A DNA stretch of 64,000 nt from Daphnia carinata (Eukaryota > Arthropoda > Branchiopoda > Diplostraca > Daphniidae), in NCBI RefSeq assembly GCF_022539665.2, contig NC_081340.1, positions 4,526,001 to 4,590,000 of the forward strand, in the 5' to 3' direction. This document shows positions 24,551 to 42,600 of this stretch, piece after piece. The notes under the pieces were generated by a model, which saw only the letters and a list, made by a program, of their open reading frames with translations, ran no database searches and had not been told where the DNA came from. Position 1 is the stretch's first letter. Every line of letters begins with the position of its first letter. The position numbers were made by a program, and so were the translations under genes.

Positions 24551-27500
24551 TCAGTCATGCCCGTTAGCAATCACAGGAATGTGGTGGCCTATTGTATCGA
24601 GATTGAGGCATCGACACGAACAACCAGTAACGGGACACTCGCTGTGTTCTCCGAACCATTCTAATAAATGAGCGCTATGTCCTCCATGACGACATGTTTG
24701 GCACCAAAGAATCCACGAAGCGAACGGGTGACTTTTCTTAGACGTCACACCTGAGACGCCAGATGCAACGTTAATGCTCGGTTTTTTGGATATATGTTCA
24801 GTAGGTCCTCCCCATGAAGCTAGTGGACTTCCAAGATGCATCATGCAAACGGCACAACGAGGCAAAGGATTCCGGCAATTCGGGCAGCCAGTCAACTATA
24901 ATTGCAGCCAAATGAGAAAACGATCAGTAAGACAAACAAGACCAGATTACGACAAGCCATAAAATTCACCTTAGATTTCACGTTTGGGTTGGTCCTATTT
25001 AAGGGTAACTTGCCTTTACCACCAGAGAAGACTGAAATACTTTTGCCGCAGTAATTGCAAGAAACGTAGACCTGTTGTGGAGGCTTTTCAGTGCTAGAAG
25101 GATTGCCTTTGTAAAACTGAACATCAAATTTTGCTCGTTGCGTCCATAACCTCCAGCTGTCAAGTAGAGAGCGGTAGCTGTTGACCCATTGTTGCATGCG
25201 CCCGTCTTTGCTAACCTCATGGTTGGATGCATGTAAACTAAGGAGGCTAACTGTCTGAATGTCACCAGATTTGTCAACATGGCTCTGAAGTAAGTTCAAT
25301 CCGTCAGTTGACAGACCTAGATGTAACGGCAATCTTTGATAATTCTAATTCCATGAAAGATTAGGAAACCAAGTTTTACCCGTTAGAAGCATCCCGTCCA
25401 AATTTCCTTCGTTTGTCAACTTGCGATTGAGGTACTCGATGAACTCGCTGAGATGGGTATCAGACAAAAAATTGCAGGCGAAGCCAACGCGATCTCGAAC
25501 ACTTATCCCGGTTTCATTCTAAAATAGGTAAGCAAATATTTAGCTACAGTTTGAATACGTACCAAGGATTTATAAGATTCGCTACCAAGACAGATTCATA
25601 TTTTTCGGATGGACTTGTTAAAAAGGCAAATGTAGCCCTCAAATATGGATCGTCTAAGGCATTCTTTTGCATACTGCTGATTTCTTGTTGCCATAGCGTT
25701 TCTCGATTATCCGTAAAGCCTGAAAAACGAGATGGAATTCATTCAGGCCACCCACAAAACCTACGTATCTAGATTAGATTACCTGCTAAGGCAAGGGCAA
25801 CTAACTGGTAGGACACCTGATTTTTCTGTACACCACTACGTGTCAGAATTTTTATGGCTTTACGTATCTTCATGTGAAAAACTGCCAGAGCAGCTGCTCG
25901 AGAGACCTGCCCGTCTGCCTGAAGTTTTTCTAAAAGTGGCCCTAGGATGGGGTTTGCAGGATCGTGAGGCCAACCACACAGGCGCAATGCCTGATTTCTC
26001 TCCTCGCTCCTAGAATGGATGTAAAACAAGTTTTTTAAACGAAGAACTAAAAATGTCTTCCACGCAAAATGATACCTGTAAACAGTAATAGGTGAAATTT
26101 TTGCCGATTCCACTCCATTCCAAGAGACTTGTAACATTTCTGACTTCATAACTCCATCCGTATCCAAACGCAAGGCAGACCTACAAATGTTTTGATTATT
26201 GGTTTTAAAATTAATTTCCCAACTCACTTTCTTCTTCGTTACCTAATACCCATGAAATTCATTCCGAGCAGATTTCCTGACTGAGTTAACTTTCGACATG
26301 TATCAACCCAACACCAAAGCTCTCTTGTCGTTACGTCCTGCATTAGTTCTGAATCAGGTTTAAAATCAGCCTCAAGTCCGTATCCCTCAACCGCTCTTTT
26401 GCGCATTATTACGGAAAAATCACTGAACCTAAATTCAATTTCGTGAATCGTAAAAACTCCAAAACGGATTTCTTGTAAAGATATACCTGCCGTAGACACT
26501 ATCAGTTTCATCAATGTACTGCAATATTTTTTTACCACAATTCCACACTAGCTTACTTGACGGGGACCAATTCAGTGTGATTCGGTCTACAACAAGATGT
26601 TCCTACACCATGCAAGAAAATCCAAAACTACTTACAGCATTTTACACTAGGAAGATACATATTTACATAATACCTTAATATTGACTGATGACGTTGAGTA
26701 GAGTAATCGATTTTCCTCATTTAAATGCCACGCAAAAGAAGAAATAGTTTCACTGTTTTCTGTCAAAATCAGGCCACGTTCCAATGGGATTGGTTCCATT
26801 TCCTCCGCTGCTACGCCATTTGCATTCTGAATATCATACAAGGACAGTGATGTGCTCTCTTTGCATAAGACTCCCAAGAAACTATGACTGTTAAAATAAC
26901 ATGGTTTCAAAAGATTAATGTTAGATTTCTGCAAGCGAGTTCATGCTAGACTTACTGCGTAGGGCACCATGAAATTTTCGAAACAACTTTGTTTTGTTGC
27001 AGTGACAGCACGGGCTTCTCAAAATTCCTTACATCCCAAATACATACGGAAGTGTCACTGTATGATGCAATTCTGTGGTTGACGAATGGATCCTGAACGA
27101 TCGAAAAAACTGCGCGGGTATTCGTTGAGCTTGTATGTTTAGTTCCATCTGTAAGTAGAGAAGAAGTTACATACAGAAAATGTTGTGAAACCATTGTAGA
27201 ATCTTGAATACCTCTAAAGTCATATAGGCGAAGCTGCTTGTTGTTGACACCAGTTGCCATAGTATGTGAGTGATTGAACCATGTGACAGATGTAATAGTG
27301 TCTCCAAATGCCATCTCCATGATAGGTCTGTTACTCTCATTTCCACCTTTAGTCACATCCCAGAGTATTAAGCCATGTTCAGATCTATGTTTGTCGAAAC
27401 CAGCGGCAAGAATGTAAGATTCTGCTAGACTCCATGATAATGCATTGCACTGTCTGTTATGCTTTGATGCATATTCTTTTCCATGAAAAGGTGAAGTTTC

Positions 27501-27851
27501 TCCAGGTCCAAGCAGAGAAGTCAACAAAATTCTTCCATTTGTCTGGCCCATAGCAATAACTCCTTCCAACTCTGGTACTGGGAGCCATGCCAGGCACTTA
27601 GCAAATGCCACATCTGTGAACGAACCCAGTTGGTATGCCCTACTGTTACTTGATATCTGAAAGTCTGGAATAGATATATCAGTATGCGAACATGTGGCAG
27701 ATGGTTATGAAAAAATATTACGGTGTGCCGAGGCGATGTCATCTCTGCCGGAAGTATTTTTGACTTGATATAGCGAAAAATCACTCCCCCACGTAAGGAA
27801 TTTGTCGGGACTGTTTGGCGACCAGTATACTTCTAGACGTCCGCCAGCCAT
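24551..27851 (-). CDS. mio: GATOR2 complex subunit MIOS (missing oocyte homologue)
   Basis: Eleven exons, in transcript order: 27851-27722, 27613-26956, 26887-26674, 26602-26487, 26428-26243, 26180-26076, 26009-25783, 25719-25586, 25518-25380, 25316-24970, 24895-24551. They give 866 aa; human MIOS is 875. An N-terminal WD-repeat propeller covers about residues 1-380 (KCLAWLP, GQTNGRILLTSL, AAGFDKHRSEHGLILWDV). A helical solenoid includes LRLCGWPHDP and RAAALAVFHMKIRKAI. The C-terminal zinc-binding region carries SCNYCGKSIS, GCPNCRNPLPRCAVC and WCQTCRHGGHSAHLLEWF. GATOR2 relieves GATOR1 inhibition of TORC1 at the lysosome when amino acids are plentiful. The first intron is the least certain: an alternative joins a GTCAAA donor in exon 1 to an acceptor before 27665. 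Confidence 0.93.
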
Positions 27852-28428
27852 TGAAGCCAATGGATATTAAGACAGGTAAGAAAATTTAATAAAATAATAA
27901 CAATTTAAGAAATCAATGTCCACCAAATGGGAGACCTGATTTCTTTTTAAATTTTATAGAATGTCGCAACAATCTTTAGAAGCTAGAGGAAGCAAACAAT
28001 GTTTACCACAAACAGAGTCCTCTAGAGGCGAACACAAAAAATATATTCCACACTGTTTTAGGCGCGTAAATTTTTTTTAGTTCTGCGTAGTGCACATGTT
28101 TTGCACGATTCCAGTAAATTCCGGTTGTGTCCTAATCGCAATTTCCCACCCAGAAAAGTCGGAAACTACCATTGAAAATTCTATAATGATGTTTGTTGTC
28201 CACATGGCCATCCTATAATCCTTATTGCAACCTATTGTTCTTCAGGTACGAGCTGCTTCAAATTATGTGGGCTGACACGTGCTCTGTTGGAGGTGTGAAA
28301 ATTCCAACTTTTATAACACTGCTCATATCCTTCACAATTATTAGGTATCCTTTATTCATCTGCTCAACTGTACGATGCTAAAAAGAAAAGGATTTCCACC
28401 ACTCTTTGAGTTGCCAAAGCTGTGTCAA
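27852..28428. other. Spacer between MIOS and the alpha-tubulin array
   Basis: Divergent intergenic region containing the unmapped MIOS promoter. The open frame at 28193-28381 has no recognisable features and no supporting splice sites. Confidence 0.5.
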
Positions 28429-28561
28429 CCGCCAGGCGCCTCCTATTCTCTCCATTATCTATATTTAGCACGTCCCTTCACGTGTTCGATCTTCAGTCTC
28501 CTGAGAACCGTTTTCGCATAGAGGACGACATCGTTTCGTTGCTCTGTGTAAGACGCTCACC
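28429..28561 (+). promoter_or_regulatory. Core promoter and leader of alpha-tubulin copy 1
   Basis: A CTCF-like box (CCGCCAGGCGCC, 28429-28440, two mismatches to the core) lies about 66 bp upstream of the initiator TCAGTC (A at 28495). GGACG, fitting the DPE consensus, is at +29. The leader that follows (GAGAACCGTTTTCGCATAGA onward, 28503-28561) is nearly the same in all three tubulin copies. No TATA box is seen. Confidence 0.6.
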
Positions 28562-28605
28562 CCTATAGACGTTGACATTCATCTCACTTTTAACTACTTT
28601 TAGAA

Positions 28606-30713
<2,108 letters not shown>

Positions 30714-31220
30714 ATCAATCCTCTATTGCGTAAGATATCGTGTACCATTTAACCTAGCGGCACATGCTTGCTTTCTAGCTTTCCTGGTATATTCATCTGC
30801 CATATATTTGATGACTTTAAAGTAAATACCTAAATTCTGGCGTTACTTCTTTTTCATTTCTTTGTTATTAAGTTTATCATATTAAATATTTACAGAGTAA
30901 TAAGGAAACTTGGTCCCCCTAATCAAATGGACAAGTCGAAAGTGACGTAATTGTCGTATTGACTTGACCATCTTCCCAATCTTAATTTCTTTAAGCATAC
31001 CGAATTTATATTTTAGTTACTGTTTTTAGAAAATTCTGACGAAAACAAAACACAATTAAAAACAAATTAATGGTGTTTAACACCATTAATTTATCGAAAA
31101 AGATAATATTTTCGAAGGAAAGAAAAGAAAAGAATCAAAGTTGTAACGCTGTTTGCAAACCAAAAATTATCAAAACGAGATGTGGCAGTTACATAAATTT
31201 GAAAAAGACCGTTTTCTCAG
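30714..31220 (+). other. 3' UTR of tubulin copy 1 and spacer
   Basis: Non-coding. No clean AATAAA is seen; GTAAATACC near 30821-30829 and ATTAAATAT near 30881-30889 are weak candidates for the 3' end. It contains the inverted repeat at 31064-31092. Confidence 0.45.
31064..31092. repeat. Perfect 14-bp inverted repeat with 1-nt centre
   Basis: The arm AAATTAATGGTGTT (31064-31077) and its exact reverse complement (31079-31092) flank a single T. It lies between tubulin copies 1 and 2, about 180 bp upstream of the copy 2 initiator. Confidence 0.85.
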
Positions 31221-31340
31221 CCGCCAGATGACGCATAAGTCTTCTTCACCGCAGCCGTTGAGATGTTATCATCAGTATTCCGAGACTTGTTTTCCATAGA
31301 GGACGACATTGCTGAGTTGCTCTGTGCTAAACGCTCGCAT
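31221..31340 (+). promoter_or_regulatory. Core promoter and leader of alpha-tubulin copy 2
   Basis: A CTCF-like box (CCGCCAGATGAC, 31221-31232, one core mismatch) is about 53 bp upstream of the initiator TCAGTA (A at 31274). GGACG is exactly at +28 (31301-31305), a DPE match. The conserved leader CATAGAGGACGACATT..TTGCTCTGTG..TAAACGCTCGC follows. No TATA box is seen. Confidence 0.68.
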
Positions 31341-31390
31341 CAACCGATTTTCTTTAATCTCGCCAAACCGATTGCATAACCTAACTCAAT

Positions 31391-33481
<2,091 letters not shown>

Positions 33482-34133
33482 TTTCAACGTTACATTTAAC
33501 TTATTGCCACCGAGATACAATTTAATTAATTATTGCGGCAAGTGTACTTGTTTGCTTGTTCTTTGGTGTTCCACTTGCTCACAAGTCAATAAAAATTTGT
33601 CACTGGTAATTACTCATTTTGCTCTATGAATACGATTCTATGCAACCTAGATTTTAGTGGATAAGCTATGCAAATAATCATTTTGTGTTGCAATGTTATA
33701 ACAATGTTCGAGCGTTTATTATATGAAACAAATTAAGGTCTGTCAAACAAGGAAAATTGAACATTGCCTCCTGAAGAATAGGAATTTTAATTACTGAATA
33801 TGAAACAATATTAAGAGATGAAAAAAAAACTTAACTTGTTCTTCCTCAATTGTAAAATTATGACCTACTTACAAATTTTCTTAGAAAATACTTAGATTTA
33901 TAAGCTTTGTATTGATTCGTGTCAAAATTACGAAAATCAATAAATCTGGTAACAAAAATAAAAATATTTCCATTAAACCAAATTCTAAATAAATGGTTTT
34001 GACGGTACTGGTACACAATTAAAACTCTTGGGATAATTATTTCATCGCTAAATTTTCTATTCTTTATTATTTTTTTACCATTTTTACGTTAACACTTCCG
34101 TCGCCATCGTTCATTCCAGGGGCTGCTTATTCT
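33482..34133 (+). other. 3' UTR of tubulin copy 2 and spacer
   Basis: AATAAA at 33588-33593 is a good poly(A) signal for copy 2. The remainder is AT-rich spacer with no gene seen. Confidence 0.55.
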
Positions 34134-34250
34134 CCGCTAGGGGGCTTTTCTGTATTCTGGTGAAGGTGATTTGAGACGTGTCAGTATCTCGAGAACCGTT
34201 TTCCATAGAGGACGACATTACTTCGTTGCTCTGTGATAAACGCTCGCTAC
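34134..34250 (+). promoter_or_regulatory. Core promoter and leader of alpha-tubulin copy 3
   Basis: A full CTCF-like core (CCGCTAGGGGGC, 34134-34145) lies 49 bp upstream of the initiator TCAGTA (A at 34183). GGACG is exactly at +28 (34210-34214), matching the DPE consensus. The leader through 34250 is nearly identical to those of copies 1 and 2. Confidence 0.68.
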
Positions 34251-34299
34251 GCCCTTTCTCTTAGAAATCTCCGATTCCCATCTCTAAACACACTACAAA

Positions 34300-36374
<2,075 letters not shown>

Positions 36375-37232
36375 GCGGATGATAATTGTTAATCGGATGA
36401 TGTCATTCCTTGTAACCAAGAAAAACATGTACCCTTTTAACTAGTGGCAGGTGCTTGTTGCTTGCTTTCTAGCTTACACATCTATATTACTGCTCTATTT
36501 ATTTAGAGCTGTAAAGCCAATATGATACTTCACAAGTTAAACTCTTTGTTGGTGCTTTATTACAGACATACCTAAGTCTTATTTTATCTAGAATTTTCAT
36601 TAATTAACATGAATGAAAAGAAGAGTTAAGATACTATTAAATGTATGCAGGAATAAGCACATTTTGGGAATCCAATTTCTTTGTATGAGAAATAATTTTG
36701 AAAAATGTAGAAGTTCTATGGCAATGAGTGTAGAATGCTTCTATTGTCTGAATGTCACTGACAGAACATGTGCGAAAAAACCCTCAAAACATAACAGGAA
36801 GTAGGCCGGATATTATTAGTTAATACCACCGCATCTGTGAGGGTAACGTTCATGAATGTTTGCTTGAAGTTGGATGCCTGCAATGTCGACGAAATCTCAG
36901 CATTCGGTTACAGAAAACATTTAATTTTGCCATGGTGGAAAATATTAATAATTTAGAAGTAAAAGATGGAAGAGAGAAAATGGAAAAACTTTTAACGAAA
37001 AATAAAATGGATGATTGGTGAGGCCCATCACTCCCGCACGATCGGTTTTTTAAATTTTCTAAACGACAACGTCCACAACTTGCTGTCAAAGCAACGAAGG
37101 GCACGTCTGCTTAGCTCCGCCCTCTCGTCTCTGGATGTAAGCACTTAATGGTTACGCAGCGTTGTCTGATCGGTGTTGTTGTGTCTCGCCCCGTTTTGGA
37201 GGATTTTTTTCTTTTTCTTCTCGAGCCAAAAT
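36375..37232 (+). other. 3' UTR of tubulin copy 3 and LSM12 promoter region
   Basis: No gene is seen. The first part is the copy 3 3' UTR without a clear AATAAA. The GC-richer stretch near 37020-37220 probably carries the LSM12 promoter. Open frames at 36613-36804 and 36850-37104 lack features. Confidence 0.45.
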
Positions 37233-38194
37233 ATGGCGTCGGATGGCAATGAGTACTTTTCGGTCGGAAGTCTAGTTTCGTGCAAAACATGCCATAATCA
37301 AGTGATTGAGGGCGAAGTCCTCGCCTTCGATCAACCCACCAAAATGCTGATTCTCAGTAAGTCAACCGGCTCTTTTCTTCCACTGATAACTCACGCTCTT
37401 GTCGGCTACTTGTCACGCTCTTTTTTTCGTTTGCACACGCTGTTTTAATTTGTTTGTATAACCTCCAGGTCGCTTTTCAAACTGCAGTACTAGTTTCTTT
37501 TTGCATTTGTTCTAAAGTACATTAGAAATCAATCTAATTATAGACCTCTTACCTTTACAGAATCACCCTCATCGTGTGGACGAGCCTCTGTCAATGATGC
37601 ACATGTTGTAAATCTTGGACAAGTGAGTGATGTCCAAGTGAAGAGAGAGGCAACTTCATCTCCACCTCCCCATCCAGTTCAAAATGTTGAGAGGGTATGT
37701 TTAACTGTAATCAGACTTTTATCAAACATATGTATACATCCTCCTCAATTGGTAGCTAAAGAAAAGGGTGCGTCAGGAAGTAGAAAGGAAACAACACATG
37801 ATAACTGCCCTTGAGTCTGGTGTTTCACCTGAAGGGCTTAAGCTATTTAATGCTGTCAAAAGAACGTAAGGATCTCAGAGCAGGGAATCTCAGAAACGTC
37901 ATACTATATTTCTAAAACTTGACCATAGGATTGATGATGTAACATGGGAAGGAAAAGACATTCGAGTCATGGAACAAGTAACAATAAGCCCCCCTTATCT
38001 ACCAGAAAATGTCCAGGGCAATATGGAAAAGGCTGTTAACCATGTTAGAAAAATTGTAAGTTTGTATTGATCAATTTTTTTTTTGTGTATTAAACTAATG
38101 ACCAATCATTTATTAGGTTGAAAAGTACATGAAAGATCATTCAGATTCAAAAGGCTCCAGCACCGAAAACAGTTCCACAGTAACTTCTCCGTGA
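37233..38194 (+). CDS. Lsm12: LSM12 homologue (LSm and anticodon-binding-like domain protein)
   Basis: Five exons, 37233-37356, 37561-37694, 37756-37865, 37929-38055 and 38117-38194, give 190 aa; human LSM12 is 195 aa. The N-terminal LSm fold includes EYFSVGSLVSCKTCHNQ and GEVLAFDQPTKMLIL. The C-terminal half has ALESGVSPEGLKLFNAVKRT, ITWEGKDIRVMEQVTISPPY and HVRKIVEKYM, all matching the LSM12 anticodon-binding-like domain. In Drosophila, Lsm12 bridges Ataxin-2 to Twenty-four in translation of the period clock gene. In mammals it is also an NAADP-binding adaptor for two-pore channels. The start is the first ATG and matches the conserved N-terminus. AATAAA motifs at about 38279-38290 may mark the 3' end. 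Confidence 0.93.
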
Positions 38195-40732
38195 ACTGAA
38201 GCGAAAAGTGGCCCACTCTTTCACGACGACCAGTACCATTTTCTCCATCCTGCTTCACCACCTTCTCAACCTCTAGATAATAAAATAAAAATACAACAAC
38301 TCCAAAAAGCAAAGAGAAAGCTGGTTCTTTACAGCTGTACAATACGTCCCGATGAAAAGATGATTTGACGGATGCTTTCGGAACGTGTAGTGGCGTATGA
38401 AATGGCGAGATGATATACAATGATAACTTCTTGTTTATTTTTCTTTCGTCGAGTTTTACATGTTTTCAATTAAACCATAAAATAGCTTATTTTATTTCAA
38501 TTACCAATGGCATTTGGAACCTTCTAGAGAACTTATTCTTTTAACTGATAATTTTTAAATTAAAATAAAACTAAATTATTTTGAATGTTATGTGGCCGAT
38601 TTGAATATTATCGGTCACGGAAACTTCGGTCTCCATCATTGCTACACAAGCAAATATCTTATCTTAACTTGTTGCACCAACTGACAAGTTGCAAGGCGTA
38701 AAAATTGAGATTACATTTGACTTGGTTAAACTGAGTTTATTTGACGATGAGGTAATTGTATAAAGAATTTGAATTCTCACAAACATTGATGAATCATCAA
38801 TTTATTAATCAGGTTCGCAAGTTTATCAATCTCAATTCTGCCAAAATTATCAATGATTATTTTGCGATACAAAAGTCATCACATGTGGTTGCAATTTAAT
38901 TTTCGTTTAATTTGAATGGTGTTAAAAAATGTCGCTAGATGGGAGTCACTTCGTGGCGCAAAATTGATGTTTTGCAATGTGTTTTAACATAGTTCGGAAA
39001 TTTAAAAAATTAATACTTCATTCTTAGCTTAATACTGAGATACAAACTTGTCTGAAAAAAGAAACAAATGATTTCTCTGATAAATATTTGCACTTGATGT
39101 TGGTAGGCATTGTTGAAATTTGACAGCCCTGTGATTTATCCGTGCTTTACTCCATTTGCAATTGGCAATCTTCTAATTGGGCGCGAAAACGACGAGAAAC
39201 TTATCAGTCGCAAGAGTCATTTCACGAAAAATCCTTCTTCACCCTTCTTAGTGCATTCATCAAACAACTCGATTTCAACAAGGATTTTCGGTAAGTGATT
39301 CTTTGCTTTTGTAACTGGAACACATATGTTTTTGGGTTCGATTGTTAAAATATCTGTTGCTTCACATACTTCGAAATTTCACTGTGGTCTTTTCCTGTAA
39401 AGTCTATCTCTTTGTCGTATGGCTGATCACGTGGCTGTAGGCCATACTTTTATGTGATCAAATCAGATGTTGATTTGTTTAGTTGTCGACTACCTCTTGA
39501 TGAATTGAACGTACGTCTGTAAATTTCAACTCGCTCTAAACAAACAAATTATGTTAGGGCCATGTTTTCGCAACTAGAAACCTGCGTGCTTACGAATAGA
39601 ATTGAGGGATTTCTATGTCACGTAATGGGGAGCCATTACCTCCTGGGTTTGCCTGTAATCAAGGGAATGGATTCGAGAACGTATTGATGGCTCCATCTCC
39701 GTTTGAGACTTTTAGTCTTTTGTATATTGACACACGACGACACGTGTCTTGTTGCTCACTTGTTGACTCGAGAAATTAACTAGTAAATGTCTATTTTTGC
39801 TGACGAGGGCGAATCGGGTCACGCGACAGACACGCGACTCCATTATTCTTGGCTCCTCCACCGTCACAACAGATTATGTTGACGTTGGCACCCACAACAT
39901 TGGTTGGGTGTATCAATTTGGGAAAGCTTTAGACTCGTGTTGCCATCGTTGTATATCCTCTGAGAAGTTTGTCCGATTAGCTAAGTGGGGCTAACTTACT
40001 CATCAACGACATTGGTTCTGTGCACATTGTTTTTTATCGCCCAAGTTTCTCCTCACTTTCGCAATGTATTTTCATTTCAGGGAATGATTTTGTCGATCGA
40101 TACATTGCGTCTGTAGGTTAAACGTACGAGGGGAATGGAACCAGTCAAGCAGAATCTCTCAAATATTTTTTCTTTTTCATTTTTTTTTGTCTATCGGGGT
40201 GGACTTTGTATCCATTTGTGTTCCATACCTCTTCACATGTGCAATAGGAGGAGGGGGGAGGTAGGTTGTTCGGTACACAGAAACTGACAAAAGAATCATT
40301 GAAGCTGAAGGCTATACAGCAACTTCGCCTCTGAAAGATCAACCGTCGCCATGTTGTGTATTTTTGAAACCAAACATCAAGTTTGGTTATTTTGACGTGT
40401 CGCCAATATTGTTTTGATTTTTCTCTACCCCGGTTTGCTAATGAAATTAAAGGCTTTTTTTTATCTTGAAATTGGATTTACCTAATTGAATTTTTTAATG
40501 AACGAGCCAACAACTTTAATGAGATTCAACTTTTTTTTTATTGACTCGGATCAGAATATGTTTTATTTACAATAGATCAAGTCGAGGGATTTGAATTGCA
40601 TTTTTGAAATCATTTTTAGCAGCTCTGTGGGGGGGGGGGGTTGCATATAACGTTTTGAATGGGGAAAGAATCGATATGAGAAAAAGGCAAAATTTTTGTT
40701 CGGTCGCCGTCGTCGGCTTTTCTTTTTTTTTT
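38195..40732. other. Spacer between LSM12 and the neurogenin-type gene
   Basis: Contains both convergent 3' ends and otherwise no supported gene. A short open exon-like stretch on + (39105-39291, ending at a GTAAGT donor) has no recognisable partner exons. G and T homopolymers occur near 40627-40640. Confidence 0.45.
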
Positions 40733-41596
40733 TCAAAGACACGGGAATTCGGGGGACAGCATATCGTGATATCCTGAGCTGGACGATGAATCAGAGTAGT
40801 AACTATCAACGGAGCAGCCAGTAGAAGAATAGGGTAGGTGATATTCGTTGTACTGATTGCTGTTTGTCCAGTTATTTGTTTGGTTAACAACTGCCGGGCC
40901 AGGCAGCCACGTTTGTTGAGGTTGTGCTTGATGAATTTGCGGCTGCTGGAATTGCTGGAAGTGGTCCGTTTTCTTGTTGGCCAATTGGTTGACGAAAACA
41001 TCGAAATAGTCATTAGCAGTTTGGTTTCCTCCACAAGACGAGGATGAAGAAGATGAAGAATCAAATTGTGGGAGAGGAGGTTCGACCATCCGACGATTGT
41101 TCCACGGAATGAGCGTATGGTCGGGGGCGTTTGTAGATGTGATTGAACTGCCTTGATCGCTGATGCTGACTGTAACATTGCCGACATTCACCTGGATGCT
41201 TCCACCCGATGGATCGTGTCCGCCGACAAGATCCAACGTCTGCGAAAGGGCCCAGATGTAATTGTGGGCAAACCGTAGGGTTTCGATTTTTGTTAATTTC
41301 GTTTCTTCCGGGAAGGTGGGCAGGACAGTGCGTAGTCGATCCAGCGCATGATTCAGCATGTGCATGCGGTTACGTTCGCGATCGTTAGCTTTGACTCGTC
41401 GGGTCCGTTTGATTCGCATCACCTGTGTCGGACTGCGGGCCCTCACTCTCGATTTGCTGTAGCGTTTTTTGCGAGTTTGTTGCGAATCTTCTTCCATTGC
41501 AGACGCGTTAGTCTTGGACGATTTTCGACGTGGCTTGCTGTTTGAACTGACTGCATCCAACAGTTGGAGCAGATCGACATTTTCAAACGACGACAT
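40733..41596 (-). CDS. tap: Neurogenin/tap-family proneural bHLH transcription factor
   Basis: A single uninterrupted exon of 287 aa. The bHLH domain covers about residues 66-121: basic region [20 protein letters not shown], loop [12 protein letters not shown], helix 2 [18 protein letters not shown]. The [10 protein letters not shown] basic region and the [12 protein letters not shown] helix are diagnostic of the neurogenin group (Drosophila tap), as opposed to atonal or achaete-scute. The tail is rich in Ser, Gln and Asn (activation-like) with repeated short polyserine runs. Such factors bind E-boxes as heterodimers with Daughterless/E proteins and drive neural precursor and neuronal fate. 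Lack of introns is usual for this group. A TATA-like/Inr promoter lies just upstream and a wide gene-poor region beyond. Confidence 0.93.
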   Translation of the reverse strand: MSSFENVDLLQLLDAVSSNSKPRRKSSKTNASAMEEDSQQTRKKRYSKSRVRARSPTQVMRIKRTRRVKANDRERNRMHMLNHALDRLRTVLPTFPEETKLTKIETLRFAHNYIWALSQTLDLVGGHDPSGGSIQVNVGNVTVSISDQGSSITSTNAPDHTLIPWNNRRMVEPPLPQFDSSSSSSSSCGGNQTANDYFDVFVNQLANKKTDHFQQFQQPQIHQAQPQQTWLPGPAVVNQTNNWTNSNQYNEYHLPYSSTGCSVDSYYSDSSSSSGYHDMLSPEFPCL

Positions 41597-41728
41597 TTTT
41601 CTTTTGAAAGAAACTTAAAAAAACAAACAACTGGCTCTACTTGTTTTTATTGCGTTAGCAATGTAGACTCGATCCGGATGGATGGAGGTTTGCAACTGAG
41701 TTGGACGCCAACCGAGCTCGCCTTTAAA
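41597..41728 (-). promoter_or_regulatory. Core promoter and 5' UTR of the neurogenin-type gene
   Basis: On the minus strand, TTTAAA (41728-41723) lies at -31 to -26 relative to the A (41697) of an initiator TCAGTT (41699-41694). This gives a leader of about 100 nt to the start codon at 41596. The spacing is that of a classic TATA-Inr pair, unlike the TATA-less Inr/DPE tubulin promoters nearby. Confidence 0.5.
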
Positions 41729-42586
41729 CCTCAGCGCTCAACAAAGGTCAGGTTGCTGGGCCACTGGAGCTATAGAGAAAGACCGAAAACTCCTCCCACT
41801 CTTTGCTTTTGCTGGATCCCTATAGCGCATAGGTGCTGGGCGGGGCTGACGATTAACTCTCTCCCTCCCCACTATTGGTCTTTCTTTTTTCCCCGACGTC
41901 TAATTTTCCCAATTTTTTTTTTGGGTTAAAGAGCTCTCTTTTGATCTATAGAATAACCTCGCTCAACCTTATACATTTTTGATCAACTTCAAACACACGA
42001 TGAATAATCGTTTTTTTTTTCGATTGAATTTTCTTTTGGATTTCTCTCTTTTTTTTTATATAGAATGTACTTCCCCCGTTCCCTTTTGTCCATATTCCAC
42101 TCGACTTTTACTCTTAACAGTTTCGGCCTGTTGTACGCATCCACCACTTTTCTCTTATGGAAAAGTAATTTGATTTTAGTAACCAAATCTTATTCTTGCT
42201 TTTCTCCCAATTCCCTTTTTTTTTACATTAATTTCAATAATATGGGAATTTGGCGTATTAGAACTCCCAGAGCGAACGAATTTACGTCACCAAAAGGGTA
42301 AATTGCCTTTGAAAAAATTTGAATTATCACTGAGGTTTTAATGATCGTGTGAATGAAGAGTGTTGATGTGATGAATGCTGATGAAAGAAATACGTGCACA
42401 CTAAGGCCTAATTTGCATATGTAGAATTTGTTCTATTCATAGTTCTCACTCCTCAAATTCAATTTGCATCTCACAAATGAAAGGGGGGTTCGATCTTGGC
42501 TAAAACTTGAAATTGTCATCACGTGCGTACGTTCCTTTTGTGTTACATTCAGCTACGTAACTCTGAAAAAACATCGACCCTCTTAA

Positions 42587-42600
42587 CAGCTGCGCAGCTG
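42587..42600. promoter_or_regulatory. Palindromic double E-box
   Basis: CAGCTGCGCAGCTG is a perfect 14-bp palindrome made of two CAGCTG E-boxes two bases apart. It lies about 1 kb upstream of the start codon of the bHLH gene. CAGCTG is a standard proneural bHLH/Daughterless target, so auto- or cross-regulation is inferred. Confidence 0.5.

Noticed and set aside
39105-39291. Exon-like open stretch ending at GTAAGT between LSM12 and the bHLH gene
   Set aside because: No partner exon and no family similarity recognised; could be chance in AT-rich DNA.
40567-41187. 206-codon minus-strand frame overlapping the bHLH gene
   Set aside because: Shadow frame of the neurogenin-type coding sequence; composition is that of a shifted Ser/Gln-rich region.
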